Part shown: positions 1 to 10,200 of the stretch, in pieces
Layout of the letters: the number at the start of each line of letters is the position of its first letter
How positions within the stretch are numbered: position 1 is the first letter of the stretch
The notes under the pieces: model-generated
What the model saw: only the letters and a program-made list of their open reading frames with translations
Told to the model about the DNA's origin: nothing
The model's database searches: none
Source: Petrolisthes cinctipes
Taxonomy: Eukaryota; Arthropoda; Malacostraca; Decapoda; Porcellanidae
NCBI GenBank assembly: GCA_033782935.1
Contig: JAWQEG010001220.1
Coordinates: forward strand, 310,001-374,000
Direction: 5' to 3'
DNA: 64,000 nucleotides
Position numbers and translations under genes: made by a program

Positions 1-27
1 TCAGAGCTATAGACAGATAGATAGAGG
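1..27 (+). mobile_element. 3' terminus of a LINE-A copy cut by the window edge
   Basis: The first bases match the last bases of the full-length LINE-A at 25811-25843 (TCAGAGCTATAG followed by GATA repeats). Only the tail is inside the window. Confidence 0.8.
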
Positions 28-225
28 AATTGGGTCAAGACATTTGCATGACAGGATTTCATTTTCTCGGTATGACAAGTACAGCAAAACCTCTCAGATA
101 GCGATTTTTGGATAGCAGTTTCACGGATAGCGACAGGTTAGAAACATTCCCAGGCACGGTGGATAGCGATTAATGCACCTGGGTATGTGTCATAGAGAGG
201 CTAAGCGATGCGGACTAAAGGGGTG

Positions 226-355
226 GTGTTGCCGATATCGGATATTAGCAACTGAGACGCCGCAGGCATAGTTGTTGTTGTCGAAGTTCCTCAAGCTGTC
301 TGACCGAGCAGCCCTGGCAGGCATAGTGATAGTCAATGTTTCCATTGTCTTAAAC
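226..355 (+). repeat. Repeat with an inverted copy at 7095-7165, split by a 45 bp retroposon tail
   Basis: Bases 226-271 plus 327-355 match the reverse complement of 7095-7165 (shared core CCGATATCGGATATT in this copy, then CATAGTGATAGTCAATG). The copy here is interrupted at 272-316 by a 45 bp insert flanked by a 10 bp direct duplication GCAGGCATAG (262-271 and 317-326). On the minus strand the insert ends in (CAA)n and resembles the (CAA)n-tailed sequence at 31838-31892, so it looks like a very short 5'-truncated retroposon. Confidence 0.65.
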
Positions 356-1318
356 TTTAAAGTCACTTGTTGCTGAAGTGGTGTCCACGTGGTAAGGCTG
401 CTAGATTCTGTACTCTAGGCTAATAGTGAAAATGAGGGAGACAGTAGAGACGTCAGAGAGAGTGATGATGCGGGCGCCCAGTAGATTAGACTCGTCATGT
501 CACCTCAATAAATACACTCTACCAGTACAAGGTAATTTTATATACCTTCTGGCATGTCAAATATGTTTATTTAAAGTTTGTATATGTGGTGCGGAGTTGG
601 AGTCGGAGTTGGAGTTTGTAGTTGGTAAAAATATATCCGACTCAAGACTCTTTTATGTGATTAATTCTTGTGTAAGGTACTTGAGGTGGAAAATGGGCCA
701 GTGTCAGAAAACTTCCATTAATTTGTGGAAAAAATAGCCTTTGTGGAAGCTCTTGTGCAAAGTTTTTGTGGAAATATTGATTCTAGTCATGTAATGTGGA
801 CTTATAATTATTTTATTTCATGATGTTTCGAATGAATTACCCTGTAAATCACTGATTTACATCATATAAATATCAAACGTTGTCAGTGAAAGATACGTGA
901 TACCACATCATGTATTATACAATAATATATGAACTAATTTATAATAATGTGAACTAATAGTTGGCCTAGTACTGTACTGGTGAAGGCGAGGGGCAGGAAG
1001 GGGGGGGGGGGCTGGAGTTAGAGTCGTAACCTTAAGATTTCCTGAGTCGGAGTTGAAATTTTTTAAATCTGACTCCGCACCCCTGTAAAAAAACACAGAT
1101 GAAAAGATTGCAAGAAGCTGTGGAAAGTGAGAGAATCGAGGAGGAAGGGAGGAAGGTGGTAGTGGTGGTGGCAGTGGCAGTTAGATGGAGGAAGGAGTAG
1201 AGCAGTAACCTCTATTCCCAGCTCCTGCCTTGGATACCATTTTTCGTCCTACCTACTGTACATACATCATTCATTATGATGGACAGGTAATATATCAATG
1301 TTATATCTTCTTGACTAA
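356..1318. other. No recognisable gene
   Basis: AT-rich sequence with a G-run near 1000. Open frames here are short and without a domain I recognise. Confidence 0.5.
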
Positions 1319-1394
1319 GAGGACAATCAGATCACCACAATCAGAAAGGGACAGTAAGAACATGACAATTGGACAGGAAAATCACCACAATCAG
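1319..1394. repeat. Minisatellite, short block (ATCACCACAATCAGAA type)
   Basis: Degenerate units containing ATCACCACAATCAGA, the same family as the larger array at 5388-5712. It directly abuts the 3' end of a LINE-A fragment, so that LINE probably inserted into, or next to, this repeat. Confidence 0.7.
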
Positions 1395-1790
1395 ACTATC
1401 TATCTATAGCTCTGACGCCTCGTTCCCTCTGGAATCCCCCCCAAAGGGGTGGCCACGGCAGAAGTGTCTCCAGCTTTCCCTGTTCCGACATTCCCTCCTT
1501 ATTTGGTCAAGCCCTCCTCTGCCCCTCACATTTCGTTCCCTTACATACTCTTCCATTCTGTTCTGCCATCTAACTGGAGGTCTGCCTCTCACACCAGGTG
1601 CCACAACTTCACTTCCATACTCCTTTACAAACTCCTCACCTTGCATTCTCTCTACATGTCCAAACCACCTCCATGTATTACAATTTACCCTCTCAACCAC
1701 CCCTAACTCAATACCAATTGCCTTCTCACTCATACCACATCTCTTATACACACTCATTACTTTCTCCATCCTACCTAGTATATTGATTAC
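1395..1790 (-). pseudogene. LINE-A fragment, C-terminal end of the ORF
   Basis: On the minus strand the translation matches the C-terminus of the intact LINE-A ORF (GMSEKAIGIE, RWFGHVERMQGEEFVK, RGRPPVRWQNRMEEYV, WRHFCRGHP) and ends in the TATAGATAGATAG tail. It is 5'-truncated and followed at 1790-1807 by an A-run. There is no coding capacity for mobility. Confidence 0.85.
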
Positions 1791-1990
1791 AAAAAAAAAA
1801 AAAAAACGGGGGGGATATATCACTTCCACCAGGGCTACCTCCCTAACCCATGGGGAAGCCCCCCCTTTTTTGTCTGCTTCTCCGCAGTTTTTATTCTTCT
1901 ACGAGTCCCCGCTCTGAGCCGCTCTTAACGGGACCCGTGAATGCCTCCTCCTCACCTCCCACCTACCGCATCGCATGCATAGCAATCCAG

Positions 1991-2079
1991 CTGTGCTGGT
2001 TCCACTATACCAATAATAGTGCATTTGTCGCAGCTTTCAGCCGCTTAAATTGTATTTATTGGTTGTGGAACCAGCACAG
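1991..2079. mobile_element. Tiny inverted-repeat element (89 bp)
   Basis: It begins CTGTGCTGGTTCCAC (1991-2005) and ends with the exact reverse complement (2065-2079). The right part (about 2016-2079) recurs inverted at 2333-2397, beginning with the same 15 bp end. I see no clear target duplication. It could be a MITE end or a folded-back duplication. Confidence 0.5.
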
Positions 2080-2467
2080 CTTTAACTGTCCCACCCTCCT
2101 CCCGATGCGACAGGCATTCACTTATTTTCTCATTTGAGTGGACGAGCGTCTGCTGCCCTGGAGCGGGGTCAGTACCTCTACAGGCCACTACCAGGTGGCT
2201 CCCATGTCTAGTACAGCGCCAGATTTAAATTTATTTTACTTCTGATAATCGTCACGGAATAGACCCTTCTAGCCCAGAATATGCCTTAACGGGGCCTGGG
2301 CTGGAGAAGGGGTGTATTCTATAGCAATCCAGCTGTGCTGGTTCCACAACCAATAAATACAATTTAAGCAGCTGAAAGCCGCGACAAATGCACTAATTTA
2401 CACTGCACCTATTGTAGACTGATGAGCTCTACCCCATGTCTATGTCTCTGTCGCATATGTCAGTGTT

Positions 2468-2800
2468 AAAAGTTAAAGGCCCGCCAATGAGTGGCTGTCA
2501 ATGGGACAGAGTGAAGCACACACTAGACTGTATGAAACAATACTATAGCACACATCACAGAGATGATGAGTGGCCCAGAGACCTCTCCACCCAGGTGAGA
2601 CCCGAGTCAGCTTCGGCTATGGATGCGTAAGTAGGAAGACCTCAGACAGCAGACTCAAACCCCCCACCCCCTGCTCACAGGGGTGGTAACTTCTGGCATC
2701 AGTGAAAGATTTTTACAGTGTTCCGAGCAAGGACTGAACGCTGGACCACAGGGCCTGCAGCTGCGGATTGTACCACTGTGCTAGCCAGAGGCTATACTAT
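2468..2800 (-). mobile_element. tRNA-derived SINE (family also at 50262-50590)
   Basis: The minus strand of this segment matches 50262-50590 over most of its length: a tRNA-like head with GTGGTACA and a GTTC-type B box, a middle containing CCACCCCTGTGAGCAGGGGG, and an end near GACACTCATTGG. LINE-A sequence flanks it on both sides, so the SINE jumped into the LINE copy. Confidence 0.7.
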
Positions 2801-3008
2801 TATACTATTTCGTAGTCCCATTTTCACTTCCATACTCACACTTCTACCTTTCATAATCCTCCCCAGTGATCCTATGACCTGTCTACCCTTCATTGCTCTC
2901 TCCCTAATTTCTCCTTCCATACTTCCATGTTTACACTGAACTATTCCCAAATACTTAAACTCCTTCACTTCTTCCATCATCTCAACCCCTAGAGTTATCT
3001 CACATTTA

Positions 3009-3923
3009 GGCTGCGTTTACACCAAGCGAGTTGCATCGCGTCAACTCAGTCTCAGTCATTTGGTGCGCGTCAAAACAACAATATCTTTTCACACTGACTG
3101 TGTCAGCCCGAGTCAAATCATAACTCGGTGCCAGATTTCTCTAGCTGAAATAAATATTATGTTATGGCTTTGTCATCGCAGACGTAAGACAACTCGAATC
3201 TGGATGCATGAACAAAACGCCAGAAGGCCAGATTTTGGAAGCTTAAGTCATTTATTCCTAGAATAAATGACCAAACAGAAAAATTCTACAACTTATTTAG
3301 GATGACAAGTGAAATTTCAAGAAGCTGGTGGACTTAACTAGCTTTTCTATAAGGAAAATGGACACTAATTACAGGTGTGTAGTTGGGGTTGAAGAAAAAA
3401 ATTCAAGTTTTTTAAAGTAAGAAGTATCTTATGAAAATTCCAGCAATAATTAGGAGTAGGGTTATGTATAGGGCAATAATAAATAAAATAAACATGGACA
3501 CAGTTCATTTATTTCTGCTGGTACATCAAGATACAGCTTATAAACAAGGAATTTAAATAATCAATTAACATATAAGGCAGAAGAATCTAATGTACAGAAA
3601 GAGACAGTCAAAGAGGGGCATAAGCAAGGAAACAATAAATTCTAAGTTAGGCTACTTCTCAGTGGTTAAAATACTCTGAGTAATTGGCACTTCCATTGGA
3701 TGTCCACCGTGGACTCGCTGTGACTGAAGCAGAAAATGGGTCTAGCTCCATCAGTGACTCGACGCAACGCTAAGCAGCGTCACTTGAATCGACTCAATGC
3801 ATCCAGTGTAAACGATTTTGCCAAACATCCATATAAATTAATGCTAACTGGGGATGGCGAGTCATGACGCACCTTGACTGAGACTGACTGATGCGACGCG
3901 ACTCGCTTGGTATAAACGCAGCC
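3009..3923. mobile_element. PIF/Harbinger-type DNA transposon, deletion derivative
   Basis: The left end GGCTGCGTTTACACCAAGCG and the right end (reverse complement GGCTGCGTTTATACCAAGCG) form terminal inverted repeats that stay similar for about 60 bp. TTA flanks both ends (3006-3008, 3924-3926), and removing the insert restores the LINE-A sequence. A 3 bp TWA duplication is typical of PIF/Harbinger. The 915 bp element keeps only a remnant of transposase (3130-3350), so it would be non-autonomous. Confidence 0.8.
3130..3350 (+). pseudogene. Harbinger (HARBI1-like) transposase N-terminal remnant
   Basis: The reading RRKTTRIWMHEQNARRPDFG followed by SLSHLFLE resembles the N-terminal part of Harbinger transposases (W-H-x-x-N-x-x-R...G-x-x-x-x-L-x-x-E). 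After a one-base frame change at about 3260 it continues NDQTEKFYNLFRMTSEI, the next conserved block (the F-F-x-x-F-R-M-S type). The DDE catalytic region is absent. It is not functional. Confidence 0.65.
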
Positions 3924-4212
3924 TTAGTCCCAGTTGGTACTCCCACTCTGAAGAGTGTGGCAAAGTCAATCACTTCAGTTTCTGCCCTCTCAAATACCAT
4001 CACTTTACTTTTACCAATATTCACCTTCAGTTTCCTTCGTTTACACACAGACTGAAACTCATCCACCACCCTCTGCAACTCCCTTTCACTCTCAGCCATC
4101 AGCACAGTGTCATCTGCAAATAAACTTGCCACCAAGGACCAATTTACTCCATTAAACCTCAGCTTTATACTCAGGCAATCCACTTTGGCCTTCATCTCTC
4201 TCATACAACCAT

Positions 4213-4213
<1 letters not shown>

Positions 4214-4309
<96 letters not shown>
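4214..4309. repeat. (TA)n microsatellite
   Basis: An almost uninterrupted alternating TA run of about 95 bases inside the broken LINE-A. The ATATATATGGATGG motif of LINE-A (compare 24833-24848) is the likely seed of the expansion. Confidence 0.95.
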
Positions 4310-4310
<1 letters not shown>

Positions 4311-5387
4311 TGTATATGGAACAGCCATGGTGACATAACACACCCTTGTCTCGGCCCTACACTAATATTAAACCTCTCACTTAGATCACCCTCTACCCAC
4401 ACACATGCTTTTACCTCTACATAAAAGGCATCAATACCTTTCAGCAAACACCCCCCAACACCATAAATTCTCAACACCTGACATAGCTCTCCTATCAACC
4501 ATATCATATGCCTTCTCCAAGTCCACGAGAGCAGCATACAATTTCCTACCATTCCCAATATATTTCTTCCCTGTTGATTTTAATGCAAATATCTGGTCTA
4601 CACATCCTTTACCCTCTCTGAACCCTCCCTGCTCCTCACTTACTTTATTCCCTGTTACTTCAATCAGTCTCTCAGTAAGAACCTTACAGTACCATACACC
4701 TTTCCTGATACACTAAGAAGCCTTATTCCCCTATAGCTACCACACTCATCTTTACTCCCCTTCCCCTTATACAAAGGCACAATTATAGCTCTCCTCCAAT
4801 CCTCTGGCACCTCTCCCTGCCTCCAAGCCAATGTGCATATAAGCAACATCCACTCCACCTCTACTAACATTTCAGCAGTTACCCCATCCACCCCCGGTGC
4901 CTTTCCTATTGCTTTCCTAACCTCTTCCCTTCCTAATTCTCCCTGTACACCCTGTCGTCTACCACCTGTCTCCATCCCCATGCATGTCACCACTGCCTCC
5001 CTTCCCGTCCCCTCATTCATCAAACGATCAAAATGCCTCTCCCACACTTCTTTCACTTCCTCACTTCCACTCTGTGACTCCATCCTCTCTCTTCATTCTC
5101 ACACTACCAGACTTTCTTTCTCCTCGTTCTCTTTTAACCTCCTTCCAATATAATTTCTTGTTTTCTCCAAACTTCTCACTCAGATTCTTACCAAACTCCT
5201 CATCCACTCTCCTTTTATCTCATTTACCATCCTCTTCACTTGCCTCTTATATACATTGTATTCTCTCTTTCACCTCCTCTGGCACATTCCTCTGCAGTGT
5301 TCTCCTATATGTCTTCTTTTTCTTCTCTACTGCATCTTTCATTTCTTCTGATCACCATGCACTCCCTTTCTTGCCCCTACAATCAGA

Positions 5388-5712
5388 ATACTAGTCACCA
5401 CACCACAATCAGAACAAGATAATCAGAATACCAATCACCACAACAATCACCATATTAGAACATGACAATCACCATAATCAGAACATGACAATTATTAAAA
5501 TCAGAACATGACAATCACCATTATCAGAACATGACAATTATTAAAATCAGAACATGACAATCACCACAATCAAAATATGTTATCACTACAATCAGAACAC
5601 CACATTCAGAATTCCACAATCAAAACAAGACAAACAGAAAATGAAAATCACCACAATCAGCACACCTCATCACCATAATTAGAAGAAGACAATCATCACA
5701 AACAGAATAGTG
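5388..5712. repeat. Minisatellite array (AATCAGAACATGACAATCACC type)
   Basis: About a dozen degenerate units of roughly 20-27 bp built from ATCACCACAATCAGAACATGA and variants. It abuts the truncated 5' end of the minus-strand LINE-A copy. Confidence 0.85.
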
Positions 5713-5889
5713 TGTGGTAATTTTCAGGTTCTGAGCTATATAATTGGCTAGAAACAATTTTAAATCACAGTCTAAGATGAAGCAAGATTACCAACCATTT
5801 CAAATTGAAACTCTCATATTCAGTGTAATGGTGGTTCCAAAACTTTCTGGGGTTAGTGTACCTATTAGCCTACTTGTTTGTTGCGAGAT

Positions 5890-6446
5890 CTTATTGTATA
5901 TTCAGGTAACACTACACTGTTATCCAAATCTACAGGAAACCCACTCATTGTGATGTGTACATTCATTTTTTCTCTTATCATAATGATTCTATCAAAATGT
6001 CTGTCATATCTACCTTGTTTCTCAGAGCATTAAGAATTTGTAGCCCCAATAATTTAGAGGTAGAAAACAACAACAACAAAATTTGGATTATATTCCGTAA
6101 TTTGAAATATCCTGATTGGTATATCAGAAAAGCTTATTATATGGCTAGGAAAACCTTCTATGTTCCTAAATGTCAGTCAGAAAAGAAACCTTATTTATGT
6201 CTTCCTTATGTAAAAAGTCTGGAAAAAATTCAGTCCGTTAGCAGAGAACTTGATGTAAACATAGCCTTCAAATATACTTCTAGTATCAAAACTATTCTTG
6301 TAAGAAATAATGCCACTGTTCAACCCCAAGCAGGAGTATACAAAATTCCTTGCAAAGACTGTGACTTAGTTTATATAGGTGAAACTGGGAGATCTTTAGA
6401 TGTTAGAATGAAATAACATTAACGTGAAATGATGAATTGTAACACC
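5890..6446 (+). pseudogene. Penelope-like element fragment (RT end and GIY-YIG)
   Basis: The reading runs from THCDVYIHFFSYHNDSIKMS through FLRALRICSPNNLE to GVYKIPCKDCDLVYIGETGR. It matches the C-terminal part of reverse transcriptase plus the GIY-YIG endonuclease of Penelope-like retroelements; Y-x-x-P-C and YIGETGRS are visible. It is 5'-truncated. Just after the R of RSLDVR two TAA codons appear (MK-stop-H-stop-REMMNC), where the family normally has an EH-type stretch, so it is dead. A LINE-A fragment begins immediately at its right edge. Confidence 0.75.
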
Positions 6447-7098
6447 TGGGTACAGTTGTGTGTAAACATGGAAGTATGGAAGGAGAAATTAGGGAGAGAG
6501 CAATGAGGGGTAGACAGGTCACAGGATCACTGGGGAGGATTATGAATGGTAGAAGTGTGAGTATGGAAGTGAAAAGGGGACTACAAAATAGTATAATCCT
6601 GCCAACACTGACATATGCATCAGAGACATGGATATGGAGTAGGGCTCATCAGTCTAGAATAGGCGCAGTGGAAATGAGTTACTTGAGAGGAGCATGTGGA
6701 GTTTCTAGGTGGGATGGAGAGAGTAATGAGAGTGTGTATGAGAGATGTGATATGAGTGAGAAGGCAATTGGTATTGAGTGCAGAGTGGTTGAGAGAGTGA
6801 AGCGTATTACATTGAGGTGGTTTGGACATGTAGAGAGAATGCAAGGTAAGGAGTTTGTAAAGGAGTATGTTAGTGAAGTTGTGGGACCTGGTGTGAGAGG
6901 CAGACCTCCGGTAAGATGGCAGAACAGAATGGAAGAGTATGTAAAGGAGAGAAATGTGAGGGGCAGAGTAGGGCTTGACCAAGTAAGGAGAGAGTGTTGG
7001 AACAGGGGAAACTGGAGACATTTCTGCCGTGGCCACCCCCTTGGATGGTGTTCCCGGAGGGAACGAGGCGTCAGAGCTATAGATAGATAGATAGACAG
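6447..7098 (+). pseudogene. LINE-A 5'-truncated fragment (ORF C-terminus and tail)
   Basis: It starts at the GTV.CKHGSMEGEIRER segment and runs open to the 3' terminus (WRHFCRGHP, GTTCCCGGAGGGAAC hairpin, TAGA repeats). About 630 bases keep one frame. It lacks the endonuclease and the polymerase palm. 5' truncation is the usual outcome of target-primed reverse transcription. Confidence 0.85.
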
Positions 7099-7230
7099 TG
7101 GAAACATTGACTATCACTATGAGCGCGGCGTCAGAGTTGCCAATATCCGATATTGGCAATACCAACATAAATCTTAATGTCAAATGTGAAACATTGCTAT
7201 GTGCAAGAAGAACAGAAAGCCACAGCTAAC

Positions 7231-10200
7231 CTTAATTTTGCTATGGATGACGCCAAGTCCTCGCTCTCTTCATATATAGGTGAAAGGTCAGGATTTTCCC
7301 ATCCAAACCCCGCTGCATTACCTAATGGAGGGGAACCTGGAATATCCAGCGTATTTGGAGGTTCGGATTCTGGCGTGTTTTCTATGATAGGTGATGGGGC
7401 CAATTGACTTTCTTCAGAGTTCTTGGGACCTAGTGAATTAATTTCCTGCATTTGATTTTTTTCTGCAGTTTTACACTGATTGCCTTTAGGTATGTTTTCT
7501 CCTTCAGAATAATCATTTGGAATGGCATTGTTTACTAAAGAATCCTGATCTGTTCCATCATTTTTGTCAAATGACAGCATTTTCACTAAATGTCCCTTTT
7601 CTTTCCTACTGACAACTTCATCACCATTAACAACATTGGAGGAATCTTCAGACCAAGTTTTCTGATCTTCTAACTGGTCTAATTTGCAGAGAGATGAATG
7701 TAATGATTTTGACTCACATTTCAAGGAATTAATACCGATACTTTCATCAACTACTAGATTCTCACAACTCTTGCTTCTCATTATATCCCCTATAGTTGTT
7801 ATCAGAGTTGACTTGGAATGACATTTTCCATTTTCAATGTCTTCGACTCTTATTTCTACTTTGTTCATACATTCATCTAACTTTTGCACCAAAGAACATT
7901 CAGCAACTGCAGCTGGACTAGTTGGACTTGTCTTGGATTTGTCATCTTTGGTTGTGTGGTACATAATTTTATACTCCTCCTCCTTCATTCCTTCAATCAC
8001 ATTGCGCATGAAGGGGTTTTTCTTCTTCCTGACAGGTGGAATGTCAACAAAGCACTTATCCTCTAATGGGCTCTCCCACATTTTGGTGACCATAGGGTGG
8101 TAAGGTGGGGAGGAAGCATCAGGAAGGAGTGGGCCTGCAGTGGTGGAGATGAAGGTGCCCAATGCAGACGATACACTGCGATAGTCTTCATCCTCACTGC
8201 TCTCCTTCTTCTCCAGGCTTGAGCTCCTCACATACTCCACTAACTCTTCTGCATTTTCAAACTTCTTTTCCCCCTGTTTCTCCTGGCTATCTCTGAGTAG
8301 TGTGGGCTGACTAGACTGAGCATGTTGGGGACTAGCTGGATCTAGCTGTTGCAGATCAAAAAGAGTCTCTTCTTCTATTGAAGGAAGGTTGGGATGAATC
8401 AATTTTTCTTCAACTAAAACTGGCAATGTATTTTTCACTGTATCCAGAGATTTTGTGTTCTGAGTATTTTCTTCCTTTGGTTGGTTATGTCTTTGAGGCT
8501 CTTCCCAATCTGTTGCATTTTCATTCACTCCTGAGAGTATTTCAGACAGTCTTGTATTAAGCCACTGAGTATCACAAAGAAGGTCCACAAAGGCCTGTAA
8601 CACATTTTGAGCAAAGAGGTCTCTTAATGAGATCAGGAGTAGGTCACAACTAGTTACTTCAACAGGCAGATAATGTTGCAGAAGAATTTGTGCAAGCTTG
8701 CAATAATAGAGTTTTAATGCTTCAGGGTTCTTCAGGGCAGGATGTAATGGTTTGTATTTGGCTTGTATTTCCTGCGAACTAGCTTTCCTTGACGAGTGAA
8801 TGTCCTTGTGTTTCTTAGAAGCCTGAAGTATCAATGGATAACTAAATTATTTCATATAAAGAAATGCTGCAGTACTGTACTTGAAGCTGTGACTCATGAG
8901 TACCTTATAAATATAATACAGTATCTAACTACTGAATTTCAAATACTCCAAACATGGATCCCTTTTCTTATCTTTTTTTTAGTCACATGGATTTATATAA
9001 TATAATCCAAGCCAAATTTCAAAACAATGCATCTCATATTCTGCATTGAAACCTGTTACTCTATACCTGAATAAACAAGGTGAAGCAAAAACCAACCTTC
9101 TTGACAGCACGCTGGTACTGACGGTAGTGTTGTAGATAGAGCTGAATGACACCCGATGCTAACTGGGTGATATTACCAGACTCCTTTACCTTCCGACACA
9201 TACTGGTCAATATTTCCTCTAATACATCCTTGATCTGTGGAAGGAGACAACACATCTTTAAAGAAAAATTATCCTTCAAAATGGTTAACTTTTGTCTAGA
9301 TGAAGGAGGTTGCATCTCAAAGCAAGAAAAGTAAACAGAGGACAGCCCACTTTCTTTTCTATTCACTCTCATTCTTCAACCATATGTTCCTAGAAAACCT
9401 ATTCAGTGGTTAGTAAATAATTGCATATATAACAGGGGCTAAACAGATATTTTCCAGGACATGATCAGCCAAACAACATACAGTATGCATATAAACAATT
9501 TTCTAATTTCCATACAACTATTTTTTCATCAATAATTTGGACTTGTATATCTAAACACATATGAAGAGAGAAAAAAAACATTACATTAAAGAACATATTG
9601 TAAAATAAATGGAGACATATTTTGCCTTCTATACAGTACAGTGCCAAATCTAGTTTTATCCTCCACCTTAACCTACTCTGTAGTGCTTCAACATATATAC
9701 TTTAATCTTAAGTGACAAGCCCTTCCTTGCCCACTCAGACACAGCATCAGATCACCACAAAAAAAATCACCACTAGCACCATACCTTGCAGACATGATCT
9801 CCAACATACAATTTCACTGCACCTTGCTGCTTTACCCCAATAACACATTGATAGTACAATGCAATCACTCATGCACTGCATTGAAGAATAACAATTGCAT
9901 ATGGTAGAGTGATGGTGTGGAAAATAAAAATTTTTAGTATAAAGTATAATAACCAAGATGAATGGAAGAAGAGGCTGTCCCATTGCTGAATGTGCAAAGA
10001 ATACTGAGAAAAATGGGGGCAGCGAGACATACCTAGACAAATAAATGCAAACATTGCTATGCACAGATCACCCTTTATATAACATACAGCTGACTGTACA
10101 CTTAAATGTATCCTGGAACCGAGTAATATATGAAAACTGAGGGTCACAAGATAATGATTTATGAATAAGCAAATACAGTAATAGCAACTGTATAGCAGAA

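Larger units (their letters stand above)
2404..5383 (-). mobile_element. Broken LINE-A copy with nested insertions
   Basis: Reading on the minus strand, 5383 matches the intact LINE-A ORF from about residue 397 (GKKGSAWW region). The copy continues through the GKAPGVDG region (4900s), palm motif FADDT (4104-4118) and YLG..CKHGSMEGEIRER (about 2920-2960) to the TLTYAS region at 2430-2467. It is 5'-truncated and carries frameshifts. Three later features interrupt it: a (TA)n array at 4214-4309, a Harbinger element at 3009-3923 and a tRNA-derived SINE at 2468-2800. LINE sequence resumes on the far side of each. Confidence 0.85.

Noticed and set aside
5388..5712. CRISPR-like array
   Set aside because: Regular-looking repeats, but units are contiguous and degenerate without unique spacers, in a eukaryotic genome.
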